Shown one piece after another: positions 39,563 through 52,633 of a DNA stretch of 64,000 nt. This DNA is from Diphasiastrum complanatum (Eukaryota; Streptophyta; Lycopodiopsida; Lycopodiales; Lycopodiaceae), in the NCBI GenBank assembly GCA_029204225.1, contig MU831912.1, forward strand, positions 1-64,000. The letters are read 5' to 3'. The notes under the pieces were generated by a model that did no database searches, was not told the DNA's origin, and saw nothing but the letters and a program-made list of their open reading frames with translations. The stretch's first letter is position 1, and the number at the start of each line of letters is the position of its first letter. Position numbers and translations under genes: made by a program.

Positions 39563-40236
39563 TGTGAAAAATAGTAAAAGTTATCTATCTTGAGTTTGGG
39601 GGGGTACTTTGACTCTTCTACCCCATGCACACATGTTAGTAGAGGATTAGGCCAATTTTAGCTAATGATGTAGCTCAAGGTAGTGTAGGCTCTTTACACA
39701 TGGCTTGATGGTAGAGGGATAGTTACACTTTGTTATGTGTTGCCATGAAGTCATGTGACCAATGAGTAAGATCCACGAAATTGGTCCAATCATATTCAAG
39801 GGTCCTTATGTCACTAGACCAATCAAATTAGAAGGAGATTTGTAAAAGGTTCAATCAAATTTCATGTGGACTACACCTCTTGTGGCTCGAGCTAGTACTT
39901 GAGAGAGATTGAGAGTGATTCCATACTTAGTTTTTTTTGGAGAGATTTGGAGATTCTACATAGAGATTTTGTGACACTCTCTCTCTACCCAAGGAGCCAT
40001 ACTTGTATTTTCTCTCTACCCAAGAGAAAGCCATAATTTTACTTAGTTTTTTTCATCTCAAGTTGCCTTCACATGTGTATGATATGTGGTGAATATTTCA
40101 TGCATGTAATTAGTGCTCTTGCCTTTGAATTGCCAAGCTAGAATCAATCTACCTTTTTGGTGCTCAATCTATGTGCAATCACTCATACTTTAGGAGATCA
40201 TTCACATTGTTTGGGATGTCCCCACACGTGTCAAAA
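39563..40236 (+). repeat. Copia 3' LTR (right boundary approximate)
   Basis: Starts TGTGAAAAATAG. Features shared with 40682-41404: a ctctctctacc segment, tagtgctcttgcctt, tcaatctatgtgcaat, and a closing ccccacacgtgtcaaa. Confidence 0.7.
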
Positions 40237-40681
40237 GTACACAGATACCACCATTTTGGAGAGATGGTGGTGTTATCTCCCATCTACATTAGATGGCTGC
40301 TGCACCACCACTACATTGCAAAATACACTCATCCCTCATCTTTAGGAGTGCCTTGAGTGAATATTGAAGAGGGCTTCCATGCTTCCATAATTGGTGGGTC
40401 AGGTGTCACCCTAGAGGTCAGATGTCATCCTAGGTCACCCTAGGTTAATCCCTAGGTGCCTTTTAGCTTCGTAGTTCCCCCTATGGCCTCTTTAGAATAT
40501 TCATTTTTTACAAATTGAGTTCCACAATCCGGCTGAGGTGACAACCTTGAAACAAAAACTGAGTTTTTCATTTTACAACAAAAATTGAGCACATGGTGTG
40601 AAAAAATGGCAAAATCTAGCTTTGTTATTTTACAATTGTTGTTTATGAGAAAATCTCACACATGTGGAACCTGTTCCCACG
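40237..40681. other. Spacer between two related copia LTRs
   Basis: No coding potential seen. It contains taggtcaccctagg-like short repeats near 40400-40450. Confidence 0.5.
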
Positions 40682-41404
40682 TGTGAAAAATAGTCAAAAA
40701 TAACTTAGTCATGTTGAGTTAGGGGTACTTGAGGTTTTAGAGACATCTATCCATGTGTAAGTAGGTGATTTGGCCATTTTTGGCATTAGAGGCAAAATAG
40801 GCAAGTACACATATCAAGTGACGATTTGGCCAAAAGTAGAAAGTGATGTACCTCAAGTTAGGCTAGGATACTTACATTTTTCAAGTTCAGATTTGGTTTG
40901 TGACTCATCTCCATGTGATGGCATGAGAGCTAGTGACCATCACAAAGCTAGAATCTATCAAAATGGTCCAATCAAGATTGAGGGCTCATATGTCACTCAA
41001 CCAATAGGATTTAGAGGAAAAGAAGGGGTCCAATCATGTTTCACTCCCCTTTACATTAGATTACTACTTATATGTGGTTTACATCCATTCTATGTAAGTT
41101 TTATGGAGTTATGAGGTTTCTACACATTTTGAGTCAAAATTGGTTTCTCTCTCTACTCGAGTTCTTGATAGTAGATTCTCTCTCTACCTAGAGGAGGGCA
41201 TTTTCATACTTAGTTTTTTCATATTCAAGTCTCCACACGTGTGAGTGTACTTGTATGATTGATTTATGCATGATTTTTAGTGCTCTTGCCTTAGATTGAT
41301 GGAATAGATCTTGGTTTTCAATCTATGTATGATCTATGTGCAATAACCACATCTTAGGAGATCACCTCCCCAATCACACTTTTGGGCTGTCCCACACATG
41401 TGAA
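40682..41404 (+). repeat. Second related copia LTR (possibly solo)
   Basis: Starts TGTGAAAAATAGTC and ends near cccacacatgtgaaattc. Same orientation and layout as 39563-40236 but clearly diverged. No primer-binding site follows and no pol precedes. Confidence 0.65.
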
Positions 41405-42212
41405 ATTCAAGTAATGGCATATAACGACTCCTCAGCCAAAGATCGTCAAAAAAATTTATGGGCCACTTCTAAGGCCTGTTTGCAAATTTGACTCTAGCCC
41501 TTTTTTGGGCAGGCTGAGACCCCTAAATATAGGCATTTTACATCTTTTTTTTTGAAATTTCTTAGCTTTACATGCCATATTTTTGTGATCTCGAAGAATC
41601 CAAGCTGAGACATTGGCAAATATAGCAAACATTCATATCTTGAGTATGAATGACAATTTAAAGTCATTGCATGAAATAAATATGAAATTGGAGCAGGAGA
41701 TAAACGGTTTGAAAACAGAACTTGCCAAATCTGTCGCAAAAATTGAAGAATTGCAATCTTTAATCAGTATATTTCAGAGGACAATATATGGCTTACAATG
41801 AAAGTGTAGAGTCTCAATGGATCAGCAAGCACAAAATAAAAACACCAAGAGACACAAACTAGAAGCTTTGGCACCAGGTGGTGGTGCCAGTGAAATATGT
41901 ATGAGGGACACAAAAGAGTTCTTGCAAAAGATGGTTGGAAAAGATTTTATTGCCGGAAAATATATGATTTTTATTGCAAAAAATTAACTAACATTAAGTG
42001 TAAGTGAAGGAGGTGGACATGCATTCATTTATTTATCTTCCATGTCGTCTAAGTCAACCCATGCATACAATAAACAACACTTGCATATTAAGAGGTGCCA
42101 CTTTTCACCTACAAATAAATCACCAGCAATTCTACCACATTAAAAGGAGGGACATGTCAAGAAGGGTGCCCATTATCTCCACTTCCATTGAAAATAGTAA
42201 GATTAGCTTTTA
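41405..42212. other. Unassigned; contains a short coiled-coil ORF
   Basis: The + strand ORF 41613-41801 (62 codons) encodes heptad-like sequence (LKSLHEINMKLEQEINGLKT, then ELAKSVAKIEELQSL). It may be an exon or a gag fragment; no family recognised. The remainder has no features. Confidence 0.35.
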
Positions 42213-43545
42213 TCAAAAAACTAGAAAAGACTTGAGGTAGGACTTCTTATGCCACTCATAGTGTAAATGATTTAAAAACATTCTACAAATACTATAACAG
42301 TCCCCCTTGAGGAAAACCTTTGTCCTTGGGCTTGTGTACACCCTCTTGATCCCATTTGCATCACAAAATGCTTTGAACTTGGTAGAAATGTACTCACCAC
42401 CATTGTCACTCCTCAAGCACTTGATCTTTGTAGAAAATTGGACCTCCCTTGCAATCTTGAACTTGACAAAGACATCAAACACCTCATCTTTGGTCTTTAG
42501 TAGATATACTCAACAAAATCTACCAAAATCATCAATAAAAATCACATACATCTTAGCACCTCCATTGCTAATTGTAGTAACACCATAAATATCCGAATGC
42601 ACAAGTTGAAAATGATTACTTGACCTTGATGTAGATCTCTTGTAAGGTAACCTATGTGACTTTGATAAAGCACATTGCTCAAACACGATTCAAGCTTGTT
42701 AAAGAGTTGGGAGACCAAAAACAACTTGCCTCTTTGCCATCACCTCCAATGACTTGTAGTTGAGATGCCCCAATCTCTTGTGCCATACCTCTTGCATTGA
42801 CAATTGCTCCTTTGCCATACATCCAACTTGGTTAGCAACAACACAAGCATCAATTTTGAACAACTTACCTTGCCTCTTTCCTTTTGCAATCAATTCATCA
42901 TCCTCCTTGATCAAACAAACATCACCATCAAAATCCACTTTCAATCCGTTGTCAAAAGCATTTGACTCACACTAAGAGGAGTGAAAATGCTCACAATGAC
43001 TGGTCATATGTTGAGTATCTCCAGAATCCAAAAACCAAGAATTGTAGAAAAGTGCCTTTTGGTCTTTGACAATAAACACTCATGCGTCCATGTCGAGTTT
43101 GGGAGATGTTGTGACTACATTCACCTGTTGATCTAGTTGTTTGCTGGAATTCTTCGCTTTTAATACCATGCAATCCTAGATCTCATGATTAGTGCATTTG
43201 CAGTACTTATAGAACATCTTCTTCTTCGATTGTAGATTTGATAATTGCTATTGACTTTGCGTCAGCTCCTGATTTGATGTAGACTGCTTAGAGCTTTTCT
43301 TCTTCTGTCGCTTTGAGCCTTTGTTGACATGTAGAGCATGAAATGATGAAGTCTATGACATGTCTTGACTTCTTCGATTGTCTTCTTGCAGCAACATAGT
43401 GATAACTCTAGTAAGAGTTGAATCTGAGTGTGTCGATATGATCACCATCTAGTTCTTGTATGTAGAGGGCAAGCTTGAAAGCAATGTCATGATTGCGTCT
43501 TGATCATCGATGATCGATCTAACAGTGGCCATTGGTTGCTTCATA
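42213..43545 (-). pseudogene. Ty1/copia fragment: gag end, protease region, integrase
   Basis: Minus strand, right to left: gag remnant (about 43545-43390, parallel to 45830-45960), zinc-knuckle relic YCKCTNHEI near 43190, protease-region pieces, GAG-pre-integrase EVWHKRLGHLNYKSLEVMAK (42730-42880) and integrase core IKCLRSDNGGEYISTKFKAF (42300-42430). Many stops. It abuts the RT of a different copia copy at about 43550, so a rearrangement has joined two elements. Confidence 0.75.
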
Positions 43546-43549
43546 ACTT

Positions 43550-46088
43550 CATAGATGTATCCTTCAGGTTGTAGCATATAGATGTCTTCTTCAATGACTC
43601 CATTCAGATAACCTGTCTGTACATCGAGTTTATGTATTTCAAGGTCGGTTGCTACAGCATACGATAGGAGAGCTCAGATTGATGAATGCTTGACTACTGG
43701 ACTAAAAGTCTTGTCGTAGTCAATGTTAGGGATCTGAACAAATCCTCGTGCTACTAGTCTTGCCTTCCTTCAATCAATCACTCCATTGGCATTGTATTTG
43801 ATCTTAAATACCCATTTGAAATTGATGAGATTGTATCCAACGGGAGCTTCAACTAGTGACCATGTCTGGTTCTTGATCAGAGAGGAATACTCTTTATCCA
43901 TTGCTTCTCTCCAGAGATCGGAGTCTGGTTGGCTAAGTGCCTCATCAACTGATGCAGATTCCTGCACTAAAAGACAGGCAAACTCAAGAGTAAACCTTGT
44001 GGGTTGTGTGCGCACTCGGTTTGATCTTCTTGGAGGAAGTATCGGCTGATGATTCAATCCTTGGATTTGTCGTTGCTATATAGCAGCAACATTTTTGTCT
44101 GACTCGTTGTCGGGTAGTTGGTCAACTATCTACATGCTAGAGGTAGGTATTGAAGGTCCACTTGGAATTTTGTCCTTGCCTTTGAGGTTGATGAACTGAT
44201 CCTTGATAAAGATTATATCGCTGCTGAACAAAGTCTACAAGGTATCAGGGTCATACAGCTTGTAGGTGTTGTCAGATGAAGTGTATCCAATAAAGATTGT
44301 CTTGAGATCTTGGAAGTTAAATTTCTTCCTTGTCTCCTTCCGGATTCGCACGTAGGCGATGCATCCGAATACTCGAAGGTTCTTCAATAAAGGCTTTGAG
44401 CCTGTCCACACCTCATGGGGTATTTTGCCTGAGAGAGTCGTGGTCGAACATTTGTTCTGGATGTAAGCTGCAATGGAGACAGCTTCAGCCCATAAGCTCT
44501 TTGGCAAAGATGAGTGTGCTAGCATACATTTAGCTGACTCGACCAGGGTACGATTCTTCATCTCGGCTAAGCCATTAGACTGAGGCGAATAAGGAGTGAT
44601 AAACTGTTGTTCAATGCCTTGGCTCTGAACTTAGTAGAGATGTATTCTCCACCATTATCTGACATCAAGGATTTGATTGTCTTACCAATCTCTTTCTCTG
44701 CACGCTCCTTGAAGATTTTGAAGCAATTGAATGCTTCTGATTTTTTTCTTAATAAAATAAACCATAATCCTTCTGAAAAATTCATCAATAAAAGTTATAA
44801 AATACTTTGCATCCTTTTGTGAAGGATTCTGCATTGGGCCATAGATATCTATATATACAACATCTAATAATCCTCTAGGCAATATGTTGATGGCTTAATC
44901 TAAAAGGTTGCATGGTCTGTTTACTGACTAGACAGTCTTGAAAAATAGGTAAATCAACTTTCTTGTCATGATAGTCGAGATCAAGAACAATAGATTGCTT
45001 AGACATGTGTTGTACAGAAGCATGATTCAAATGGCCAAGTCTATAATGCCAAAGTAAACTTTTATTTATCTGAACAGAAGTATTAAGTGCCTGACTAGAG
45101 GCAGAAAAGCAATGAGTTAATCTATACAAGTATCCATGCCTCTTTCTGAGTTCTAGGATCTTGTTTGTCCTATCGACTACTTTACACTGACCAAATTCAA
45201 ATTCTACTTTATGTCCTAGATCTGTAATCATGCTGACAGAGAGCATATTTGTTGACAGATTTGGTACATGAAGGACATTCAAAAGTAGTTTACATTGATC
45301 ATTGGCAAAGTTTAATCTCACTGTACCTTCACCTTTGATAGCTTGAATGTTATTATCACCAAGGTGAACATATTGTTTGGTACTGTAAGGTGTATAGGAC
45401 TCGATACAGCCGATATGGCTGGTCATATGCTGTGTGGCACCGGAATCAAGAAACCAGAAGTTGTCATTGGATCCTTCTTGATGGCTTGTTATGAAGGCGT
45501 CATGATCCGATTCTTGAATAGGCTGTGGAGCTTCTGCAGCTGCATTTGCCACTTGATTTGACTGCTCTTTGCTGTTATTCTTTGCAGTATACGATAGTCT
45601 TGGATCTCATGGTTGGAATGCTTGCAGTATCTACTAAACAGTTTCTTCTTTGTCGGCTGATTCGACTGTTCTTGACGATGTGTCAGTTTCTGATCTTTCT
45701 TTGATGATCTCGGGCCTTTTTTCTTTTGCTTAGTCCAGCCTTTGTTGGTGTATAAGACGTGAGAGTCAACAGTCGAGGAACTGGAGGCTTCGTTCTTATG
45801 AGAGTCTTCCTACAACACCATTATGATGACTCTTGAAAGAGCCAGTTCTGGATGCGTCGTGATGGTCATCACCCAGCTGTCATATGAGCTTGACAAGCTT
45901 GATAGCAGTGTCATTACTACGTCTTGATCATTTATGATAGATCCGACAATGGCCATTTGCTTCAATAGGTCCTTGAACTGGTTGATGTGATTCTGAAGGG
46001 AATCACCATTTGCCATCTTGAGGGAGTAAAATTTCTTCCTAAGATGTAGCTTGGAAGCTATATCTCGCACTTCATATAATGTGTTCAA
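43550..46088 (-). pseudogene. Ty1/copia gag-pol remnant
   Basis: Minus strand, right to left: gag of UBN2 type (46088-45810: LQNHINQFKDLLKQMAIVGS); zinc-knuckle trace near 45610; protease with active site FWFLDSGATQHMTSH and GAG-pre-integrase LLWHYRLGHLNHASVQHMSK (45552-44875, intact 225-codon frame); integrase (44880-44235: IKSLMSDNGGEYISTKFRAK; SLPKSLWAEAVSIAAYIQNK; VFGCIAYVRI); RT start (44057-43770: LWREAMDKEYSSLIKNQTWS; YNLINFKWVFKIKYNANGVI) continuing degraded to ~43560. The rest of RT and RNase H are missing. Confidence 0.9.
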
Positions 46089-46581
46089 GATGTCCTAGCC
46101 TTCCTTGGATGTCTGAGCTTTGGACACATGGCCGATTTGCATGTCCGAGATGTTGAGAATGATAAGCACAAATGCTTTGCCATCCTTCAGCTTCCATCAG
46201 AAGATTGCTGTGTCGTCGGCTTCGGCTCTTGCCTCTTCACCTGTAACAACGTCATACAATTTCTTAGCCATTAGCACAGTTCTCATCTTAAATTTCCACA
46301 GATGGTAATTGGCTCCATCAAGCTTGTCCATAATAGGACTGGCCTTCCCTTGGAAATCCACATGGAAGATTAGTCTAGATGATAGTAGTAACTATCAGTG
46401 ACTTAAGTATGAGAATCCAGTGTTAAATTACTAAACAAGAAGATAGTTATCCTATCCGCTAGTAGGATTCGGTTCTATGGAAAGCTTATCAGGCTGTAGA
46501 AATAGCTCTGACTTAAAACTGCTTAAGAAACAGATGAATTTAGACATTAAAGCTCTAAACGATCAAAGAATAGTAACCTAA

Positions 46582-46593
46582 GCTCTGATACCA
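46582..46593 (-). other. Primer-binding site of minus-strand copia element
   Basis: The minus strand reads TGGTATCAGAGC, an exact initiator Met-tRNA match, directly next to the LTR end at 46594. Confidence 0.9.
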
Positions 46594-47960
46594 TGCCTGG
46601 AAAGAGAGGAAATTCTCTTGGTGCGTGCACTATTGGTAACAATAGGCAAACACAATAACAAAGTCAAATTCAGAGCTAGATGCGCGGTGATAGCAAAAGC
46701 AAAAGAACAGACTATTAGACAAAGCAATCATAAGGTCAGACATAGAGTAGAAAGCATTGCATATACTGATAGAATCTAAACGCAGAACTAGACAACACTT
46801 TATTCAGATTAATTGTAATGAAATACAAGTCAGTGATGCAGGTGAGCACAAGACAATAGCGAGCAAAACTGCATGCTCACAAAGCTAACTACAAATTGTA
46901 AAAGCTATGAGCTAATACTGACGATCCGTCTGAAGAGGAGAATCAATGCATGAAAGCATCTACTGTGTCTGTCTCGTCGGATTTGATAATCTGAGTTCTT
47001 GATCATTTGATCAATTACATTACTTGCTTAATGCCTACAATGGTATGCACGCTATATACATTTATGTAGATGATTGTACAAGAGATGGCGTGGAGCCGTT
47101 GTGCCGTCAGGAAGAAGATCATGGCTGCTATCATTGTCAAGTTGGTTGCGCAGTACAGAGGATGAGCGTGAGGAGGCCAATAAGTCGGACTTCCCTGATA
47201 TGTCGACCAAGTTGGGTCTACCCGATAGTTCGTCCAACTTCGATAAGTCGGCCATCTCCTCTTGCTCGTCTTTAGTAGTTGAGCTACGTGACAATACCAG
47301 TAAATATGCAACAATGAATGGAACTAGATTAACATGGGATTTAGGAGAGTAGAGGATATAAATCCAACAGTTGTGTTCAACAAAATAGACAAAAACAATA
47401 AGAGATTTATCAGTTACAAACAACTAAAGAGAAGCGTACATTTTGACATGATATTGAACTCAATAAGAAGATAGATTGATTCAATAAGTAGCATGTACAA
47501 AATTAGATAATGAGAGCAAAACAATAGCGTACGAAATCGCGTACTCCAAGTTATCTCTAAGTAGCTGAAAACTCTATCTGATGCACTTCTGCTAATAAGC
47601 AGTAAGCGTGAATAGCAATACTCTAATAGAGCTTTGAAAAGAAACTTTATAGAGACTAGAACTAGAGCTAAAGAAGTCTTTGATGATCAAATATTTATAC
47701 TAAAGCAATTAACGCGTATCCAGAAGGACAGCTAATTAGGTCGCAGATCGCAATAGCTAGTTGGCCATAATTTGCTACCATCCATCTAGTTAGGACTTCC
47801 CAAAAATTTATTTGCAAAGTAATTAGGGCAAGTCGTCATATCAAGTGGAACACTAACTGTTGTTCTTCGACATGGTAGACTCCTTTGACTTTCGTCGATA
47901 GGTCAGATGATGTCCGATATGTTGGAGCCACCTATTCAACGATTCCTGAGTATTTCTGTA
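46594..47960 (-). repeat. 5' LTR region of minus-strand copia element (far boundary uncertain)
   Basis: Right of the primer-binding site and non-coding. A minus-strand TATA box TATAAATA is at about 47690-47697. Two similar stretches (around 46840-46880 and 47510-47550, each with gagcaaaac) hint at an internal duplication. No second LTR copy is present, so the outer end is a guess. Confidence 0.45.
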
Positions 47961-48898
47961 GACTGTGTAGAAACACAAATAAAACTGCAGGACTGGATAC
48001 TAAAATGGATGAAGATTAAAGATTGATTATTTGGATAAATCACCCAAAGAGTAGAATAATACAACACTCTCCATCCCTTAACTCATCACTAATCTAGATC
48101 TAGCCATTTTCTATATGTTAATAACTTGTACAGTTGCACAGTTTGCAAAGGACTGCAACTGTAGAGGACTGCAAATGCAAGAGGATCACTTGCAGTCTCT
48201 AGCAGTAATAAGGTTCAAGGCCCTGCAAGAAGACTGACTACAAAGTTCTCGCAAGAACGTCACTTGCGATTTCTAGCGGACTTCATGCCTACGCAAAAGG
48301 AGGAGAACGGCGCCAGTCTTCACCCCCTTCTTGCCATAATCTACATTAGATGCTGCCTTCTTGTACTTTCATGTGCACTAGTGTAAAATTGTATAAAGAT
48401 GATGATCACTGTAATTAATAATATACAACCAGACACACCAAAGGTAGACACATTGTAGATGCTTTTCATGCATCATTTTTTTCACCTTTCTGAATGTCAA
48501 CAAGAAGCTGAATAGACTATCACTCATTCAGTTGATCAAACCAATAGCTCAATAACTTCCTCTTTCTCTCTGTTAAATCAGAGTATTGTTTTAGAAAGAG
48601 CACAACTCTGTCTACATTCAGACTTGTACTTTCTATGATTATTTCTTGATGTTCCAGTAATCTAAATCGTATTGTGTTGTGTCAAATGGGTTTTCATTCT
48701 GTTCTAATTGTTTTATGCTATGCAGATAAAGTTATTTGTAAATTAAAATGTTTTATGATTGTTAATTAGTGTTGATTATAAGATATAGCTCTGAATTTGT
48801 TATGCTTTTGCAAAGCACAAACAGATCGTTTGTGTAGGCCTATGATTACCATCGTGCACACATAGAGAGATTGGTGAAATCATGCCATCTCAGCTCTT
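47961..48898. other. No recognised feature
   Basis: About 940 bp, AT-rich, without coding signal on either strand. A short tract near 48130-48290 repeats gactgcaa/cttgca phrases. Confidence 0.4.
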
Positions 48899-49591
48899 TC
48901 ATTTCGTACCATCATTCTCCAACACATGGTCACTAATTTTTGAATCAACCATAGAAACTGCCTCATTTGGTGGGTTTTTCCATTTCAGAACCATGTTATA
49001 GTGCTGTTTAGCTTTCTTTTTTGTCATCAACCTTGTAGACTTCTCTTCCTTCCTAATGACTACTTTTGGTGGTTTCATTGGCGGATCATCAAGAATATGT
49101 CTGACTCCAAATCTTGTAGGAACCATATGGGTTAAGATTTGTTCATCAGTAAGTTTTACATTCTCATCATAAGATAAAGCATGGCTAGCGGGAATAAGTT
49201 CATCTTCAATGGGATCCAAAATTGGTTTGGTCGAGATCCATGCTACATTCATCATATTGACTAGAAATGTGATGAGTGTATCAAGAGTGCGATTTTCCAT
49301 AGGAATGTCTAATTTGTCATCACATCAACACATGTATCCCTCTCTACAATCAACAGTTGCAAGTGCTTGATTCCAGTTAACAATATCAGTTTGAGAATCA
49401 TAATGGACTCCCAAAGTTTTTTCCTCTCGATCACGAATATGATATGTTGTGCAAGAGTCATCATCTTCCTTTTGAATTTATGGCTTGATCATCCAAGTCA
49501 ATGGATCAACTTTGACTGCTTTCTTGCAATTTTCAAATGTGATTTTGCCTGTACTACATTTATGAATTACTTGCCCAACTGGCGTAACCAC
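48899..49591 (-). pseudogene. Ty3/gypsy protease-to-RT spacer remnant, split by copia
   Basis: The minus-strand frame (49300-48899, 133 codons) ends with a charged segment. Upstream (49590-49300) runs HKCSTGKITFENCKKAVKVD and further readable protein with a few stops. It continues across the copia insertion into 54824 onward: the same strand, the reading resumes and the junction carries a 5-bp duplication. Together they are the gag-protease and following spacer of one gypsy element. Confidence 0.65.
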
Positions 49592-50453
49592 TGTGAAGAA
49601 TTGTAAAACATATCTATCTTACATATGTTGATTTTGGGGGTTCTACCCATGTAATTTGATTGTACATATTCAAGGTGTGTGAATTGAGCACATATCCTTG
49701 TAGAATAGGGCGAGTTTGAGTTAGGTAGATCAAGTTCCAATGACATGCATAAAGTCTAGTTGCTCTAGTATGACATGCAACAATGTTCACAATGTCTAGA
49801 TTGACATGCATGTAGATTTACACATAGAATTGGTCAAATATGGCCTTGTAGGAACTTGAGCCATCATAAATGCATTGTGTCCTAAGTTTCTATTGAGACA
49901 TGCATAGCATGCAAATATTCTAATGTATAGATGCAAGTAGAATTGTAGGTTCATAGTTGAGAAATTGACATTTGGATAAAGTAGGTAGAAGTTAGGTGCA
50001 ATTTCTTCATGCAAGCTATTAGGTGTCAATATGGTAGTAATTTACACTTGAATAGGTGTAGGGAATGCATTGAATGCTAGTAGTACCACGAATTTATGCT
50101 CTCCTATATATGTTCATATGGTTCTCATTCATTTCCAATGATGAATCAAGCTTTGGTAAGGTCATAATGTCAAAATTGGATCTCATTCTATTTTGCTTGT
50201 AATTGTATTCTCTCTCTAACTTGAGATTGGTGTCTTCTTCATACATTATTTTGCTTGTGTATTTTCCCTATTTGGAGAAATTAGTATTGCTTTGATCTGT
50301 AGCATTCTAGATTGTGCTCTAGCCTCAAATTTGTTGGTAGATTGTAGTATTACTCTGCAGGTGATCTATGTGCTACCACAAAGCATGGTAAAGATCATTC
50401 ACACTTTTGTTGTGGTTCTTCCCCACACATGTGAAGTTGCTGGATTTTTCACA
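49592..50453 (+). repeat. Copia 5' LTR
   Basis: TG...CA termini. The TATA-like ctatatatg is near 50103. It ends ttgctggatttttcaca. Confidence 0.9.
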
Positions 50454-50466
50454 TGGTATTAGAGCC
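50454..50466 (+). other. Primer-binding site of copia element
   Basis: TGGTATTAGAGCC, one mismatch to the initiator Met-tRNA complement, immediately after the LTR. Confidence 0.85.
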
Positions 50467-51194
50467 ATACCATGCTTTGAGTGCTACTAACTGAAGAATT
50501 TTGTGACAATTCAAGCTAGGAAGTTGTTTAGCACTTTTTTGTTATCTATTCTTGAACAGTTTTTGGATGAATGAGGTTAGAACTGATAGTTTCAGGTCTG
50601 AATCCAAGTTGTATGAAATTTAGACTTTTCACAAGTGTGAAAACCAGAATACATCATTTCATTCTATTTCCTTGATGCTAGGTCCAAAGGTACTGACATT
50701 ATAGCTTGTTGGAAAGCTAGAAGAGTCTACTTTCCAATGCAATTGATTTCAATTCATTTTGATGACCCTAGTAGGAGTTATAAGCTCTTAAAGAAGGGTA
50801 GGGAGAGACCCAAAACCCGAGTGGACACTTTTTGAATTGATTATATTGCATGCATCATTCAAAATTCACAATTTTTGTACTCAATCATAAAGAGAATTGG
50901 ATAAGACAAGTTTTTGTTGTCATAGTCACATCATTTCACACAAAGAGTTGTGTTTGAGTTGCATGTGTGTTTCTAGAGTGTTTTTCATTCATTCGAAACT
51001 CATGGGAAAATTTGACATCTAACTTGTAAGGGCTTCATTAGGTCATAGAGGCTAGATACAAATTTAAAGTGATTGATTTTCTGTTGTGAGCAAGATCTCA
51101 CATAGCTGTTGCAAGATTTTACATAGGATTTGGTAGTACACCCAATTGTTTTGGTTCCTATAGTGAAAGAGAAGCAACACATTCAATTCCATTT
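50467..51194 (+). mobile_element. Copia leader
   Basis: Non-coding stretch between the primer-binding site and gag; no substantial ORF. Confidence 0.6.
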
Positions 51195-51929
51195 TTGTTG
51201 TCCAATTTGCAGTCTAGTGAGAGACTAGATTCATCCAACTATTCAATTTGGAAGGATAGGATAGAATATTTGTTGGTTCTTTATGGTGTAATGGACATAG
51301 TATTAGGAATTGAAGTTGAACTTGAAGCTTGTGATGAGGCTCAAAGGTTCAAGAAAAGAGCAAGAATTGCTCTTCATATCATCAAACTGAACATCTTTAG
51401 TGAGATGTTGAGAGAAGTAAGTTCATGTACCTCAGCCAAGCAGACTTGGGAAACCCTTAAGAACTTTTTTGAAGCAAAGATCACATCAAGACTTCTTACT
51501 CTTAGAAATTAGATCTTTTCTAGTTTTCAAAGAGTTGATGAAAGTGCTTCAAGTTTTGTAATGAGAATTAAAGATCTTCACAGAGAGATAGCATGCATAG
51601 GAGATACTCTAGAGAACAGTCAACTTGTTCAAGTAATCCTTAATGGAATTAGAAAAGAGTTTTCAAATTTTGTGAAAATGTATGCTATCAAGGAGGAGAT
51701 ACTATCTATGAAAGCTCTACATTTTCTTATTGCTGAAGAATGCAGACAAACGAACAAGCTGATGAAGATCAACACACTTTCAAGGAAGGATGGTGGTTGT
51801 GGCAAAGCTCACTTTGCCAAGGACAAGTCAAGAGGGAGGAGCAAAAACAAATTTTCTCAAGCCTTCATCAAGGACAAATCAAAGGACGAAGCAAAGGACA
51901 AAGACCAAGGAGGAGTAGAGATGATTTAA
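51195..51929 (+). pseudogene. Copia gag (UBN2 type)
   Basis: ATG 51195: MLSNLQSSERLDSSNYSIWK, then the gag_UBN2 pattern TSAKQTWETLKNFFEAK. A stop at 51510 is followed in the same frame by FSSFQRVDESASSFVMRIKD and LVQVILNGIRKEFSNFV, then a lysine-rich tail to 51929. A CCHC knuckle is not seen; KDGGCGKAHFAKDK may be its eroded form. The protease frame overlaps from 51740. Confidence 0.85.
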
Positions 51930-52633
51930 CTCGTTCTTCTATCTTCAAGAAGAAGACTCAAGAAGATCAAGCCAATTTTTTCATAGAAGACTCACATGCA
52001 AGTGAAGGAGAAGCATCTCTCATGATGTCTAGTTTCTCCTCTTTACCTTTTAATGATGTATCTTGGCATATTGATAGTGGAGCCACAAGTCATATGAGTT
52101 GCTCCAAGAGTTCTTTTATTTCTATTGAATCTTATCAAGAACTTCAAGAATCAATCTACACTACTGTTGGTGATGCATGTTCAATTGAAGGATTTGGAAT
52201 TTGTTCCTTGAAACTTGCATCTTCTATGAGTTTATCACTTTCCAATGTACTTTATGTTCCTAATCTCACAAAGAATGTGATTAGTGTTGGAAAGTTATTT
52301 GTTGAAGGCTTTGAAGTGGAATTCAATGTCAATAATTGTTTTCTAGAGAAAGGTGATGAGATCCTAGCAAGTGGATCTAGATATGGAGGCATTTTCAAGT
52401 TAGATGTGCATGAGAATGCAAGTACTTGTGATTTTGAATTGATGACTTGTGTTTCCAAGGAGGAAGTATGGCATAGGAGGTTGCATGTTTCCAATTTTAG
52501 ATCTATGTCCTCAATAGTCAAGGAGATCAAGCCAAGAGTGGCTTATTCTATGGCAAAATCACATATGGATCCATGTTTGATATCTTCAACCAAGACAAAA
52601 CATCCTATGGAGCTGGAGCACTCAGCTCTCTAA
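51905..52633 (+). pseudogene. Copia protease and GAG-pre-integrase
   Basis: The frame open 51740-52633 becomes homologous at about 51930: active site VSWHIDSGATSHMSC (Asp-Ser-Gly), LSNVLYVPNLTKNVISVGKL, and the pre-integrase motif EEVWHRRLHVSNFRSMSSIV. Homology stops near 52540, before the integrase core. Confidence 0.9.

Noticed and set aside
47024-47423. Overlapping ORFs of 83-123 codons on both strands
   Set aside because: They lie in the LTR of the minus-strand copia element; mirror-image coding in both strands and no domain.
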